Shown piece after piece: positions 24,081-34,700 of a stretch of 64,000 nucleotides of DNA. Position 1 is the stretch's first letter. Every line of letters begins with the position of its first letter. The translations under genes and the position numbers were made by a program. Under the pieces are notes generated by a model. The model had not been told where the DNA came from and searched no databases. It saw only the letters and a program-made list of their open reading frames with translations. Origin of the DNA: Aquatica leii (Eukaryota > Arthropoda > Insecta > Coleoptera > Lampyridae); the NCBI GenBank assembly GCA_035610365.1, contig CM069432.1, positions 169,878,035 through 169,942,034 on the forward strand. The letters run 5' to 3'.

Positions 24081-24174
24081 ATTCGATTTATCAATAATCA
24101 ATTTTTGCGGACATGTGATTATAAAATATCTTACGAATTAAAAACGTATTGGAACAGTAGTTATCGACAGTAAG

Positions 24175-24285
24175 ACCTTATTTCTCGGGGAGGGAACCTG
24201 AGAAACAGCTATCACATCCAAGGCAGGCAGCGGGCGCGCAAATTACCTGCTCCGACACGAAGTGGTAATAGTGAAATACACTAGA
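24175..24285 (+). rRNA. 18S rRNA-like fragment (not a functional rRNA gene)
   Basis: Contains blocks that match the conserved early part of eukaryotic small-subunit rRNA as I remember it: CTGAGAAACAGCTATCAC, ACATCCAAGGCAGGCAGC and GGCGCGCAAATTACC in order, followed by a weaker CTCCGACACGAAGTGGTA. Only about 110 bases align. Similarity fades on the left at about 24175 and on the right after about 24285. Substitutions are spread through very conserved positions, so it is an old copy or from a foreign small-subunit gene. The next 250 bases look like a LINE/SINE tail. Confidence 0.65.
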
Positions 24286-24503
24286 ACGATTTAAACGCGA
24301 TAGACTTTGTCGAGATGCACACCTGCGCAGTTCACGCGCTCTGTCTTTGTCACTATCATGCAGAGGATCCCTAAAAAAAACAATTAATCCTGACGATCCT
24401 AATTAGGATAATAAAAACATTGTCAACGGTCCGTGAAACGCATGCAAAGTTTCAAGTTAATCAAACACCTGGAAACCGCTGAAAATTAAACTCAAAGATT
24501 CCG

Positions 24504-24534
<31 letters not shown>

Positions 24535-24537
24535 CAT
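24286..24537 (+). repeat. LINE/SINE-like 3' tail ending in (ACAT)8
   Basis: The segment AAGTTTCAAGTTAATCAAAC ... CCGCTGAAAATTAAACTC leads directly into ACAT repeated eight times (24506-24537). That layout is typical of the 3' ends of RTE-type LINEs and of SINEs that borrow those tails in arthropods. It directly follows the 18S-like segment. Confidence 0.5.
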
Positions 24538-24589
24538 CCCGAACTAATAAAAGCGTGTTAATAAAAAATGTTTAATTTTATTGTTTTAT

Positions 24590-25127
24590 TTTTACTTTCC
24601 TTATTGCATAATGTTACGTTTCAAGGTCACCTGAATCAGAAAAATGTATTTTTGACAAAAAAAAATTGGGTGGTCTGTGTGTGTGTCTGTGTGTAACGAT
24701 GTACCCACGATAACTTTCGAACCAAAAATCCTAGCAACTTGAAATTTGGTATGGAGCTGGCTTTCCATATTCTCTCGGTTTTATCAAAAGTTGGGTCTGA
24801 TAAAAAAACCGAAAGTGGGCGTATCCGCCATTTTTAACAGTTTTTCTTCAATTCATTCAAATAAAAATTTTTCCTAACATTAACAGTTTATTAGATATTT
24901 GATTTATAATTTAAAGTGAATTCCATATATATTCCTAAGTTCGAATCCTGTCTACGACAATTTTTTTAGAAAAAAAAACCATATCTTGAAGTGAAAGCAA
25001 GATACGTTAGAAAATAACAATTTTTCTCTATATTTTTTTAACTTGATTATACCGTGTATTCTGTAAATTTTGAAGCATACAGATTTATATAAGGAATTTG
25101 AAAATTTCGATTTATATGTCACCAAAG
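24590..25127. repeat. R repeat copy 3, left part (split by hAT copy 2)
   Basis: Opens TTTTTACTTTCCTTATTGC and carries the same phrases as the 18.0-19.0 kb units (GATGTACCCACGATAACT, GAACCAAAAATCC, GGTATGGAGCTGGC). It is cut at 25127 by hAT copy 2. The other side, 30924-31140, ends in CATCATTCCTTATAGGAAA as the 19.0-kb unit does. Confidence 0.65.
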
Positions 25128-25262
25128 CAGTGGCGGCTGCTGGTCAGTCATACCACAGGGTCATTTTTACAATATACAAAAAACGCAACTATTACAAAAA
25201 GTAAAAAAAAAACTTTTATTAAATTGATTTATATTTAAGATCTATTCATCTTCCTTTTTCAA

Positions 25263-25434
25263 TTACAAATGATCGATCAAATTTTTCATGTGATCCGCAG
25301 ATAAAGAGTACTTTTTCACATTTTCTTTTAAATGTTTTAAATCGGTAACAGCATTTTTACACCATAATGAATCGTGTGAAAATAGTAAACATACAAAACA
25401 GTAAAATCTATTAGTTTCTTCACATCTACAAATC
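25263..25434 (-). pseudogene. hAT transposase fragment, TTF-type zinc finger
   Basis: Minus-strand reading from the Gypsy-1 junction gives ICRCEETNRFYCFVCLLFS, then LWCKNAVTDLKHLKE and, near the stop, SADHMKN. This is the TTF-type zinc-finger pattern (C..RFYCFVC.LFS...W....VTDL.HL) of zaphod-like hAT transposases. It is open for about 55 codons but has no start or downstream catalytic domain. Gypsy-1 entered exactly at its 5' side. Confidence 0.6.
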
Positions 25435-25603
25435 TGTTGTCATCAAGAAAGATGCGGGAGGGGAGAGTCAGATCGAGGCAGTAGTCGACGAACCACGAGT
25501 GTAAAATGATTGTAACGTTGAATAGTATTAGATAAAACATTTGTACACCAAATTATAATAAATTCATTTAAATGTAAAGATATAATAAAGATAATAGACA
25601 ACA
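25435..25603 (+). repeat. Gypsy-1 5' LTR
   Basis: 169 bp with a six-base terminal inverted repeat TGTTGT/ACAACA. Contains ATTATAATAAATTC, a possible polyadenylation or TATA region, near its right end. Confidence 0.9.
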
Positions 25604-25607
25604 AAAT

Positions 25608-25620
25608 TCAGAAGTGGGAT
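25608..25620 (+). promoter_or_regulatory. Gypsy-1 primer-binding site, tRNA-Leu type
   Basis: TCAGAAGTGGGAT, four bases after the LTR, is complementary to the 3' acceptor/T-arm of a typical eukaryotic tRNA-Leu but begins some bases inside from CCA. A tRNA-Leu primer offset from the 3' end is known in mdg3/micropia-like elements. Confidence 0.65.
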
Positions 25621-25665
25621 ATAACTACAAGGAAATCGCCCAGAATAAGAATAAAACACTGCAAA

Positions 25666-28350
25666 ATGAATTCGGACAACGAAAGTCAAGATTGCGGATT
25701 CAACGGAAACGCCACGTTTGATTGTGAGGGAAGAACGCCAACGAAGCCGGACACGAGTCAACCCGAGCTAAACGGCCAACTGGATAACTCACAATTAATG
25801 ACGCTGTTGATGAAGCAAACGCAGTTGATGACGGAAATGATGATGCGACTACAGAACAGCCCACCAAACGCATTAGCGCAAACGCTCCAAACGTACCAAG
25901 TAATGCCGGATTTAACGAAAGGAATGCCGACATACAATGGAGAAAAATATGGCGCTAGTGCAAAATAATGGTTGCAAAGCATCAATGGAAGCGGTGCATT
26001 ACATCGATGGTCTGAAGAAGTGAAACTAGAAACTGCAAGAATGAATCTACGTGGAGCAGCAAAAGCATGGCATGAGGCAAGAGATTCGCAGTTAACAACA
26101 TGGTCGGCGTTTCAAGCCGCATTCTAGAAAACTTTTTGTAAACGTCTTAGCACAACCGAATTATGGGAAAGAATGCAACAACGAATGCAAAAGCAAAATG
26201 AAGATCTTTCTGCATACTTTCATGAAAAGTTTAAAATGTGTTGTGAGGTGGGACTAAGTTTTATAGAAACAAAAGAACAGATAGTGACAGGATTAATCAA
26301 AAGAGAAATTAAAAGCGCATTATTGATAAAACTACATAAAGATTCAGACGATTTGCTGCACGACATCATCACACTCGAACGTATAATACAACCCACAGGA
26401 ACTGAAAATAGGGAAAGACAAATACGGAAACTAAAGGAACCTGAAACGGAAAAAGGCGAACGTCAAGAAACTAAGAAATTTGTCAAGCGATTAGCAAAAT
26501 GGAACGAAAAAGGTGAGCCAAAATGTTTCAATTGCAATCGGTATGGACATTTGGCAAGAGATTGTGATAAACCACAGAAGCGGACAAGTGTAAATACCCA
26601 AAATGCAACGGCAGAAGTTCAAATGGTTGAAGATTCAAAAGTCAGGAAATATTTAAAAGATGTTGTGATAAACGGTATTCATCGTGTAGTAGGATTAATT
26701 GACGGTGGTAGCAGCATATGTACAATTCGAAAAATATTCGCACAACGCTTAGGTCTTACACCACAAAATGGAAAACTATCACTTTATGCGTTTGGAAACG
26801 TGCACCATCCAGCTGTAATATGCAATGCCAAAGTAAATACGGAACTCGAAGTCGACCGCGTAAAGGCAAACGTCGAGCTGTGGATCGTGGACAATGATAC
26901 TCAAACCGCGGATGTGATAATCGGACGTTCCTACACCGATCAACCTCACATAGCATATTACAAAATTGAGAATGAATTAGTTTTTGGAAATTTGAACGAC
27001 GACGTTTTCCAACTAATCAATGAAAAGCGAGTGAAGCAAACCGCACTAAGATTGTCTGACGATGTCGAAATTAAACAAAATGAAATTAATGTTATCCGAG
27101 TCAAAGCAGCTGAACAAAATTATAACTTAGCAATCTCCGGAATGAACAATGCAACTGTTTCACGAGAAAAAGTAATTGGATACGCGCGACCTTGCACCGA
27201 CACAAATTATAAGACACGAATTATGACGCCAAAGGTTATTGAACTCTGTGAACTTAATCTGCCAAAGGACACGCAAATGGAAAATGCCCAAAAACTGATA
27301 CATTTGGTAAATGAATATCGGGATTGTTTTGCGATGACGATTCAAGAAATCAAATGCACGCAACTGATAAAAATGGACATCGAAGACGACAATCGACCTG
27401 TACGTTGTTCGCCTATACGTCAGAGTGCAAAAGAACGTGAGCAGACGAAACAGATAATTAGAGAATGGAAAGAACTGGGAATCGTTTTGGAAACAAATTC
27501 ACCGTACGCTTCATCTGTTCATTTAGTGCCGAAGAAAAGTGGAGAACCTCGGTTAGTCATCGATTACCGAAGATTAAATGCCCAAACTAAGAAACAGAAT
27601 TATCCATTACCGAGTACAGACGAAATCCTCGAAAAACTCAGTGGAAGCAAAGTGTTCACGACATTAGATTTAATGAGTGGGTATCTACAATTGCCACTAA
27701 CGGAAGAAGCAAAAATAAAAACAGCATTTATAACGTGTGACGAAACAGGACAATTTGAACGCATGATCTTTGGACTCACAAACGCGCCTTATGTGTTTTC
27801 AAGATTAATGCAAATGGTACTAGGAAACATACCAAATGCAAACCTAGTGTGGTATATGGATGACATTATGGTGCTGGGGCGTGATTGGGACGAAATGTGC
27901 GATGAGTTACGTAAGGTGCTAGTTGCATTACGCAACGCAAATCTAACATTAAACCTACGTAAGTGTAAGTTTGGACATGAAGAAATAGAATTTTTGGGAA
28001 TGATTATTACGGATGGATCCGTGAAACCGGGAAAACAAAAGATTAGTGCTGTGGAAAACTATCCAGAACCAAAGAACGCGCACGAGGTACGTCGGTATCT
28101 AGGATTAACGAGTTATTTCCGAAGATTCGTACATAAATATGCAGAACACGCACGACCTTTATCTGACCTAACCAAAAAGGATGTTGCGTTTAAATGGGGT
28201 GAAACTGAACGATCCAGCTTCAATTTTTTACGTGAACCATTGATTAAGGAGCCCACCTTAGCACTGTACAATCCAAATGCGCTTACACAATTACATTGCG
28301 ACGCATCGACGAACGGTCTAGCAGGCAAATGCAACGGGATCAAAATTTAA
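25666..28350 (+). pseudogene. Gypsy-1 gag-protease-reverse transcriptase frame, with two nonsense codons
   Basis: One frame from ATG 25666 to 28350 interrupted by TAA 25966-25968 and TAG 26125-26127. First part: Gag N-terminus with a Met/Gln-rich helix (LMTLLMKQTQLMTEMMMRL). After the stops: Gag with CCHC knuckle CFNCNRYGHLARDC (about 26524-26565), protease around LIDGGSS (DGG in place of the usual DTG/DSG), then reverse transcriptase with VIDYRRLNAQ, TLDLMSGYLQLPL and YMDD at 27853-27864, continuing to LGLTSYFRRF and the RNase H start LHCDAST. After about 28325 the frame leaves the family and stops, because coding resumes in the +2 frame. The open part from 26173 has 725 codons. The DGG in protease would itself be an unusual active-site neighbour. 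Confidence 0.88.
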
Positions 28351-30224
28351 TATGGAAACCAGTATATTACCTGTCAAAGAAAACGACAGAAACGGAACAA
28401 AAATACTATTCAAGCAAACTAGAGTTAATGGCCATTGTATTTTGCGTAAATCGACTACGACCGTATTTAATCGGTTTACATTTTGAGATAGTAACAGATT
28501 ATCAAGCACTTACATACTTAAACGCTCAACGTACAGTGAACCCACAAATCGCAAGATGGTACTACGTGTTATCTGAATACGATTGTGAAATCAAACACCG
28601 ACCCGGAAGTCGAATGGCGCACGTAGATGCATTGTCAAGAGCCGCAACGGAAGAAGCCGATGATGAAAAAGAAGACGTCAGAAATGAAATCTTGCAACAA
28701 ATGAGCGACGAAGATTATATCCAATTCATACAGCGGGGTGACAGTAAACTTAGAACGCTAATCGAAATAATTGAACGAGAAACGAAAGCAAGAACGCAAG
28801 AAGAAGAGTACTTAATTAAAGACTACGTGCTGGAACACGGACGGTTATTGCACACGACGCAAGTACGAGGAGAAATGCGAAAGTTGTACGTGATTCCAAC
28901 TTCCATGAGAAAAACCCTATTAATACGATTTCACGACCAATTAGGACATTTCGCTTTGAACCGCACCGTCGACCAAATTTTGGAAAAATATTGGTTCCCA
29001 GGAGTTAGAAGATATGCAAGACAGCACATACGCGCTTGTGTAGCATGTGCATTAAATAAAGTACCAGGGGGTAAACAACAGGGACCATTACATCCAATAC
29101 CATTTCCAAAACGACCATTTGAACGAATACATTTGGATCATTTAGGACCATTTGTTACGACTCCTAAGAAAAACACGCATATGCTAGTTGCGACCGATGG
29201 ATTTTCCAAATACGTTAAAATATGGGCCGTCAGAAACACAAAAATGAAAGGAGTGTTAGACGCTTTGAATAACTATGTGTACACCTACGGCTTACCGAAG
29301 ATAATAATCACGGATCGAGGGACATGTTTTACATCGCATGAATTTGAACAATTCTGCAACGCGAACGGAATAAAACACACATTAAACTCAACACGTCATC
29401 CGAGAGCAAACGGGCAAGTTGAAAGGGTAAACCGCGTAATAATACCTGTGATTAGTGCAATGTTAACAGACAAAAATAAAAATTCGTGGGATACAAAGAT
29501 TTACGAACTTGAACAAAATTTAAATTGTCAAATCAACAAAACCACACGAAAAACACCTTTTGAAATTGTTTATGGATTTAAGGGAAGACATGTGGACGGA
29601 GAGTTTCGCGAATTAATACCAGACGAAGAAGAATTTGAACATCGAGCTGAGATAAGAGAAAAATTATCAGAGCATATTAGTGCGGAGCAAGAAAAGCAGA
29701 TTCGTTATTTTAACAAACGCAAAGCTTGTGGAATTGCGTTTGACGTGGGAGAAATTGTTTTTACGCGTAGAGTACCGGAAGCGACAGGGGAATCCACCAA
29801 ACTCCAAGCAAAGTACCGAGGACCTTTAACGGTGACTGAAGTGTTACCGCATGACACATACAAAGTCGCAGAATTTAATCGTTCAGGAAAACGAGCTTTT
29901 ATTACCCCCGCTCATGTATCGCAGTTAAAATCGTACGCAAATCACGAGGAAAGCGACGGTTCATTAAGCGACAACAAAGAAGATGAAGAATACGACAGTG
30001 ACACATTTACAGAAGAAACAGCTGATGCAGATAAATTGAGACCAACACGTATACGCCGAAAACCCAACAAGTACAAGGACTTTCACATGTCAATAACCTC
30101 CGGATATAAATACGAACTCGACACGGAGGACGATGTAGGTCAGGAGAGGCCGACTGTTGTCATCAAGAAAGATGCGGGAGGGGAGACCCAGATCGAGGCA
30201 GTAGTCGACGAACCACGAGTGTGA
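28296..30224 (+). CDS. Gypsy-1 RNase H-integrase part of Pol (frameshifted from the upstream frame)
   Basis: Open for 642 codons. The first 10-12 residues are an artefact of the shift; family similarity starts at QRDQNLIWKPVYYLSKK, the RNase H core. Integrase follows: zinc-binding H213-x4-H218-x29-C248-x2-C251, catalytic D281, D340 and E376 (D-x58-D-x35-E), then YRGPLTVTEVL, a GPY-like C-terminal segment. The acidic and basic tail (DEEYDSDTF, RIRRKPNKYKD) is Gypsy-like. The last 23 codons (30155-30224) lie inside the 3' LTR, so U3 encodes the Pol C-terminus. Product would join the cDNA into the genome. The start shown is nominal; an intact copy would be continuous with the RT frame. Confidence 0.88.
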   Translation: MRRIDERSSRQMQRDQNLIWKPVYYLSKKTTETEQKYYSSKLELMAIVFCVNRLRPYLIGLHFEIVTDYQALTYLNAQRTVNPQIARWYYVLSEYDCEIKHRPGSRMAHVDALSRAATEEADDEKEDVRNEILQQMSDEDYIQFIQRGDSKLRTLIEIIERETKARTQEEEYLIKDYVLEHGRLLHTTQVRGEMRKLYVIPTSMRKTLLIRFHDQLGHFALNRTVDQILEKYWFPGVRRYARQHIRACVACALNKVPGGKQQGPLHPIPFPKRPFERIHLDHLGPFVTTPKKNTHMLVATDGFSKYVKIWAVRNTKMKGVLDALNNYVYTYGLPKIIITDRGTCFTSHEFEQFCNANGIKHTLNSTRHPRANGQVERVNRVIIPVISAMLTDKNKNSWDTKIYELEQNLNCQINKTTRKTPFEIVYGFKGRHVDGEFRELIPDEEEFEHRAEIREKLSEHISAEQEKQIRYFNKRKACGIAFDVGEIVFTRRVPEATGESTKLQAKYRGPLTVTEVLPHDTYKVAEFNRSGKRAFITPAHVSQLKSYANHEESDGSLSDNKEDEEYDSDTFTEETADADKLRPTRIRRKPNKYKDFHMSITSGYKYELDTEDDVGQERPTVVIKKDAGGETQIEAVVDEPRV

Positions 30225-30323
30225 AATGATTGTAACGTTGAATAGTATTAGATAAAACATTTGTACGCCAAATTATAATAAATTCATTTAAATGTAAAGA
30301 TATAATAAAGATAATAGACAACA
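30155..30323 (+). repeat. Gypsy-1 3' LTR
   Basis: Same 169 bp as 25435-25603 with four differences seen by eye. Preceded by a purine-rich AGGAGAGG (30143-30150) that may be the polypurine tract. The Pol stop codon TGA is at 30222-30224, inside this LTR. Confidence 0.9.
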
Positions 30324-30923
30324 AATCCAACCTGATAAATCATATATAGATTCTTTGTACTACCGCCATTATGAAACAAAAACGGTAATATGTACTTAAA
30401 CACATTTAATCTTCTTTTAACTTGTGAAAGTCATTGACATTCGTTACAAATGAATATTATCAAACAACTAAAAAATCGAGTGCAAAGTTTGTCGTATATG
30501 ATAAAAAATGTGCCTTGCAGCATCTTTATTTTACAAACCGGTGTTACGGAGATAATAATAAATGACGTAAGCAGTGCACTGAGTACGTCAAATGGGACCC
30601 GGCTGACAACCACAGAAAGCATTTATGCATTTAGTAGTCTTTTTCTAATTTGCATAAAATTGTATTATGCGTGTTTTACTCTTGACTACAACTATCATTT
30701 ACGATACGACTACATTATATAATACACACAGACTATAAAACACAACAACCTCGGGTAAATTCGTAAGTTTTCGCATCTGTTGCGCTTACAATGAAAATTG
30801 AAATTGAAACGCGATAAATTGATTTAAACGCAAATTTTCTGTAATTTTAAAGTAAATAAAATGCATTTATTATTAATTTTAGAGGGTCATTGTCCGAATG
30901 ACCTAATAGAGAAACCGCCACTG

Positions 30924-31140
30924 CTCCAAAGTGTCTTTAAAATATTTCCAGTATCAAACATATGACAATGTGTACCAGAGAACGTTTTTCGTAATAATTT
31001 TCAAAATGTAATAACAAATATCACAAATATTTTCAAAAATGTATCGCGTGGTAAAAAGCTTAGTTTAAAATACGGATGTAAAGAACATATGAGTACGTCA
31101 TCATTCCTTATAGGAAATAGTAACCACATCAGATTTTTTA
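30924..31140. repeat. R repeat copy 3, right part
   Basis: Starts at the hAT target duplication and ends with CATCATTCCTTATAGGAAA, as in the 19.0-kb copy. The middle is too diverged for me to align, so the join to 24590-25127 is inferred from the two ends. Confidence 0.45.
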
Positions 31141-31753
31141 ATACGGAAAATAAAAAATTCCCTATTTAACAACTATATTAAAAAATAAAGAAGTTATTTT
31201 GTCATCTTTTTGAAATTTTTTATTAAGAAAACTTAGTTTGTATTGTACATTAACAATATCATCAATAAAGTACTTACCAGAATGTTAGTAAAAAATCGTA
31301 AAAGTTTACTAATATTGGTTAAATTAGAATTAAAATTAGAAAATTAAAAAAGGCTGTGTTGTTTTCAGCTATTTATTACTTGACTCTTCAGACATTCAAA
31401 TAGCATCCTGGCAGTACTACAATCACCCCTTTAACTTCAAACGTCTCATCTCGCGTATTTGTTATCGTTTTTCTTTTTGAGCACCGTTTATAAATTAAAT
31501 GTTTTTAATACTTAAACCGTGTTGTATATTTAAAGACGACAGGTCAATAATTAAGCTCGCCTCACTATTACTCGCCTATCGGAATAGTTTCCGGACTCTC
31601 AGCGGCTCACAAGCCACTGTAATAGTTAATTATATATCAAGATTGAGATGTGTATCATTATAAGCTAAGCGATAGATTGTATCGCGAGACAAGAAGCGTC
31701 GAGGGATATAAATTGCGCAGATTTCAATGAACTTCTCAACCGTGGTATATATA

Positions 31754-34700
31754 AGGTCGAGTGGGGTAAGTGCGTAGTAAAAATATGATAGTTCACATAA
31801 AATCAGTGACGGATTAAAAAAGACGGATAATAAAAATATGGCGTTTTGGCAGTATAATTTATCCACTATTAGCTATATCTTTCTGTAACTAACTGAACGG
31901 AATCGGATTGTTTTTGCTATTTACATATTTTTTTTTAATCGATGTCATTACTACACACTTGTTTGCCCCATGGGATGGGGCAAGTATGTATACGCCTGGG
32001 ATCTCATATTAATTGATACAGTAAACATACTGGAAATAAACACATTTTTTTATACAGGGTACTATTCGCAGATGTCAAATACATTTTTTTAGAAGCAAGT
32101 AAACTTTTTAATAAAGTTAAACATGGTGACAAATTTCTAACTACTGGAAAAACAATGCGGTAAGTGTAATCATTGACTAATCATATAAGACATTCAACCT
32201 TTAGTTGCGTTTTTATGCAAGAGATAGCGAACGTGTTTTGCTTGTCTAGATCATAACCGTCACGTCGTTGACAATTAGCACTGATTTTCTTCATACTGTT
32301 GTAGACGTGTGTTTGCAAATAGCTATTCGCGCGTATCTATCGTTCAAAGCGATAAGACACGTCCTGCCTCTTAATTATTTGTAAACATAAACCTTTTACG
32401 AATTACAAAACACACTTTTTCTTTCCGCTGTTAGTCAATAACTAAAAATTATCAGACTTCATTTTTTTTATATATTTCTAACTATATAAATCAAAAATGA
32501 AAAACACTTTCTATGTACAATGTGAGTATTAAATTTGAAATTTACATCATGAAGCTTACATTTGTAATCTAAAACTGAAAATCAAATAGTAAACTAAAAA
32601 CTAAGGACGTTAACGGTTTTATTTACTTTTAAATCGTTTGACATCTTGATACTATCCGGCGATTAGTTAAAATAGTTAGGTGCTAAAACGCTTACTGATT
32701 TTTGGCATTTTGAATATGAAGGAATACATCCCCGAAAGCTGAAGCTCTTTGATACAGCCTAGCTAGAATAAACATATTAAGCCAGATGTTTTAGATTGCA
32801 ATAAACGTTTACTAGTTTTAGGATATTTTTTTCTTTACAGAATTGCAAAAAAACTAATTTCGTAATTCTATGTTTTGTACGTTCGCAAAATTACGATACA
32901 TACTAACAGGCAGGCAGTGCAAATCAGAAATAATATGAGTACAAAAACTGTGTCTCTGTTCTTGCTTACTACCCTCCAAACTTTTTTACATATTGTAAAA
33001 AAACGACAGTGATTTAACGTCATTTAGTTACTGTGGTTATACTCGTAAAACTTTGAAACCATTTTTTTGCTTTGTTTTTTTTTAACCAGATTTATAGAAT
33101 AATGAAACGACCAATCTTAATTTTGAGTTAATTTTAGTAAATATTTTAAGAACTAATAAACAATTTTGTAAATTAATTTTGTAAGTATTTAAATAAGAAA
33201 TTTACTACACAAAACCCGAACTCAATCGGTTAAGAAATACTCTCAACAAATAAATTAGAAGTTTTACATTGTACAACATTATGTTAGGAATGGTATTGCT
33301 TTAATTTAAGAAACAATTACGTGCATTTACAATCTCAAGTTATTTTTATCTGTAATGATTGTGCACGTATTAATTGTCATCATTTGGAGAAAGGTAGCGA
33401 TAAGCGCTGACCTATATAAACGAATGCGTAAATACTAGACGACCTTGAGGGTAATATTAAGTCGAATGTCATTCATTTTTGAATTATGCGTTGCTATTAA
33501 AAGTGGCCAGTATAATAGTATATTGTACGCTACTGTAAGTACCGTTGCGACTTGTGTTGGCTCCTCGCCATCTATCCTTGTTAGACCCCAACTAGTCCAG
33601 TTACAAGTCTTATATGATTAGTCAATGGTGTAATTAAAATTCGGAAAAACTTAAGTCTATTGATTCTAAAAGTTCAAAGTCTATTATTCAACGTTATACT
33701 CGATGAAACTGACATCGAACCGCAATAAACCTCGTCTGTCACACACAGAAGACGCATGGAGCCCAGGCAAATGTGCATGGGGATAGTAGGTTCAACGAAG
33801 GTACCCTCCTTGCTTTTTTACTTCAAGTACATCCAGCTCGTTAATGCCTATTATCTGTCTGACGTAGTACCGTTTCAATTTTTTTGTGACAAAAAGTACT
33901 AATACCCAATCGTTTATGGAAGCATCTGTTTTAGTTTTTTGTAGGTCTTCTACATATTCGTTTAACGACTGAAATTCAACATCCTCATATCCAAAATTTT
34001 CATCACTGTTGTCATTACATATTTCATCTATGCTTCTTTCATCTTCATCTTCGGAAACTTGACAGAGTCTTTTATCCGGTATTCTTACTTTTTTAGCTGA
34101 TAAAGTTTTAACATTCTTTTCTTTTATGCAATCTAGCGTTTTTTCAGAAGTGATAATTTTGGCACCAATAGCGACTTTTCTCTTTGGTTTTTGTAGTTTT
34201 ACGGATTTCACTTGCTTTAGAGTTTTAATCAATAGTTCTTCAAAACTACATGATGAACCGTCTTGTTGGTCTGTGGATGAACCAGGAAGAGAGTTTTGTT
34301 GGTGTGTGAAAGGACTTGATAGATGTTCGCGACTAGATCGCTGATGTTTTTCCCATATTTGATAGACCAGTGGATCATATTGTTTTTTTTTGTAATCACG
34401 TCTTTATTAAACGGAAATATTCCACCCTTTTTAAAGCCACTGCATATCGTTTCAGGCTTTAAATCTTTGAAAATTTAGCCGACCAATTTGCTAAATATCT
34501 TTTTTGGGATCTTTTGGCCTTCATGAGTTTTGCTGCCATAGTGTGAGGTTATAGTCCCACTTGGTTTTTATTGACAAGAATACAAGTATAGTGGTTGCAA
34601 TAGATGCGACGAGTGTGAGGACAATTTGAAAATCGTAACCTTGTGTTCAATGGGCGAAGTAATCAGTTGGGTGTCTACGTGGGACACGTGCCCATCGTAT

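Larger units (their letters stand above)
25435..30323 (+). mobile_element. Gypsy-1: full-length Ty3/Gypsy retrotransposon, tRNA-Leu primed, AATC target duplication
   Basis: LTRs 25435-25603 and 30155-30323 (169 bp each, TGTTGT...ACAACA ends) differ at four positions by eye. AATC lies at 25431-25434 and 30324-30327, a 4-bp target duplication. Internal order is PBS, gag with CCHC knuckle, protease, reverse transcriptase, RNase H, integrase and a purine-rich tract. Order, PBS and 4-bp duplication fit Ty3/Gypsy, possibly near mdg3/micropia. Two in-frame stops and one frameshift disable this copy. Confidence 0.92.
25128..30923 (-). mobile_element. hAT transposon copy 2, interrupted by Gypsy-1
   Basis: Ends CAGTGGCGG (25128) and CCGCCACTG (30923) form a perfect 9-bp TIR. 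Flanking octamers are CACCAAAG (25120-25127) and CTCCAAAG (30924-30931), 7 of 8 identical. The hAT sequence itself is 25128-25434 plus 30328-30923, about 0.9 kb. Joining these at the Gypsy-1 target duplication gives the same order as hAT copy 1 (2232-3467), reversed, including the GGATTTGTAGAT junction seen intact at about 2928-2940. Confidence 0.85.
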
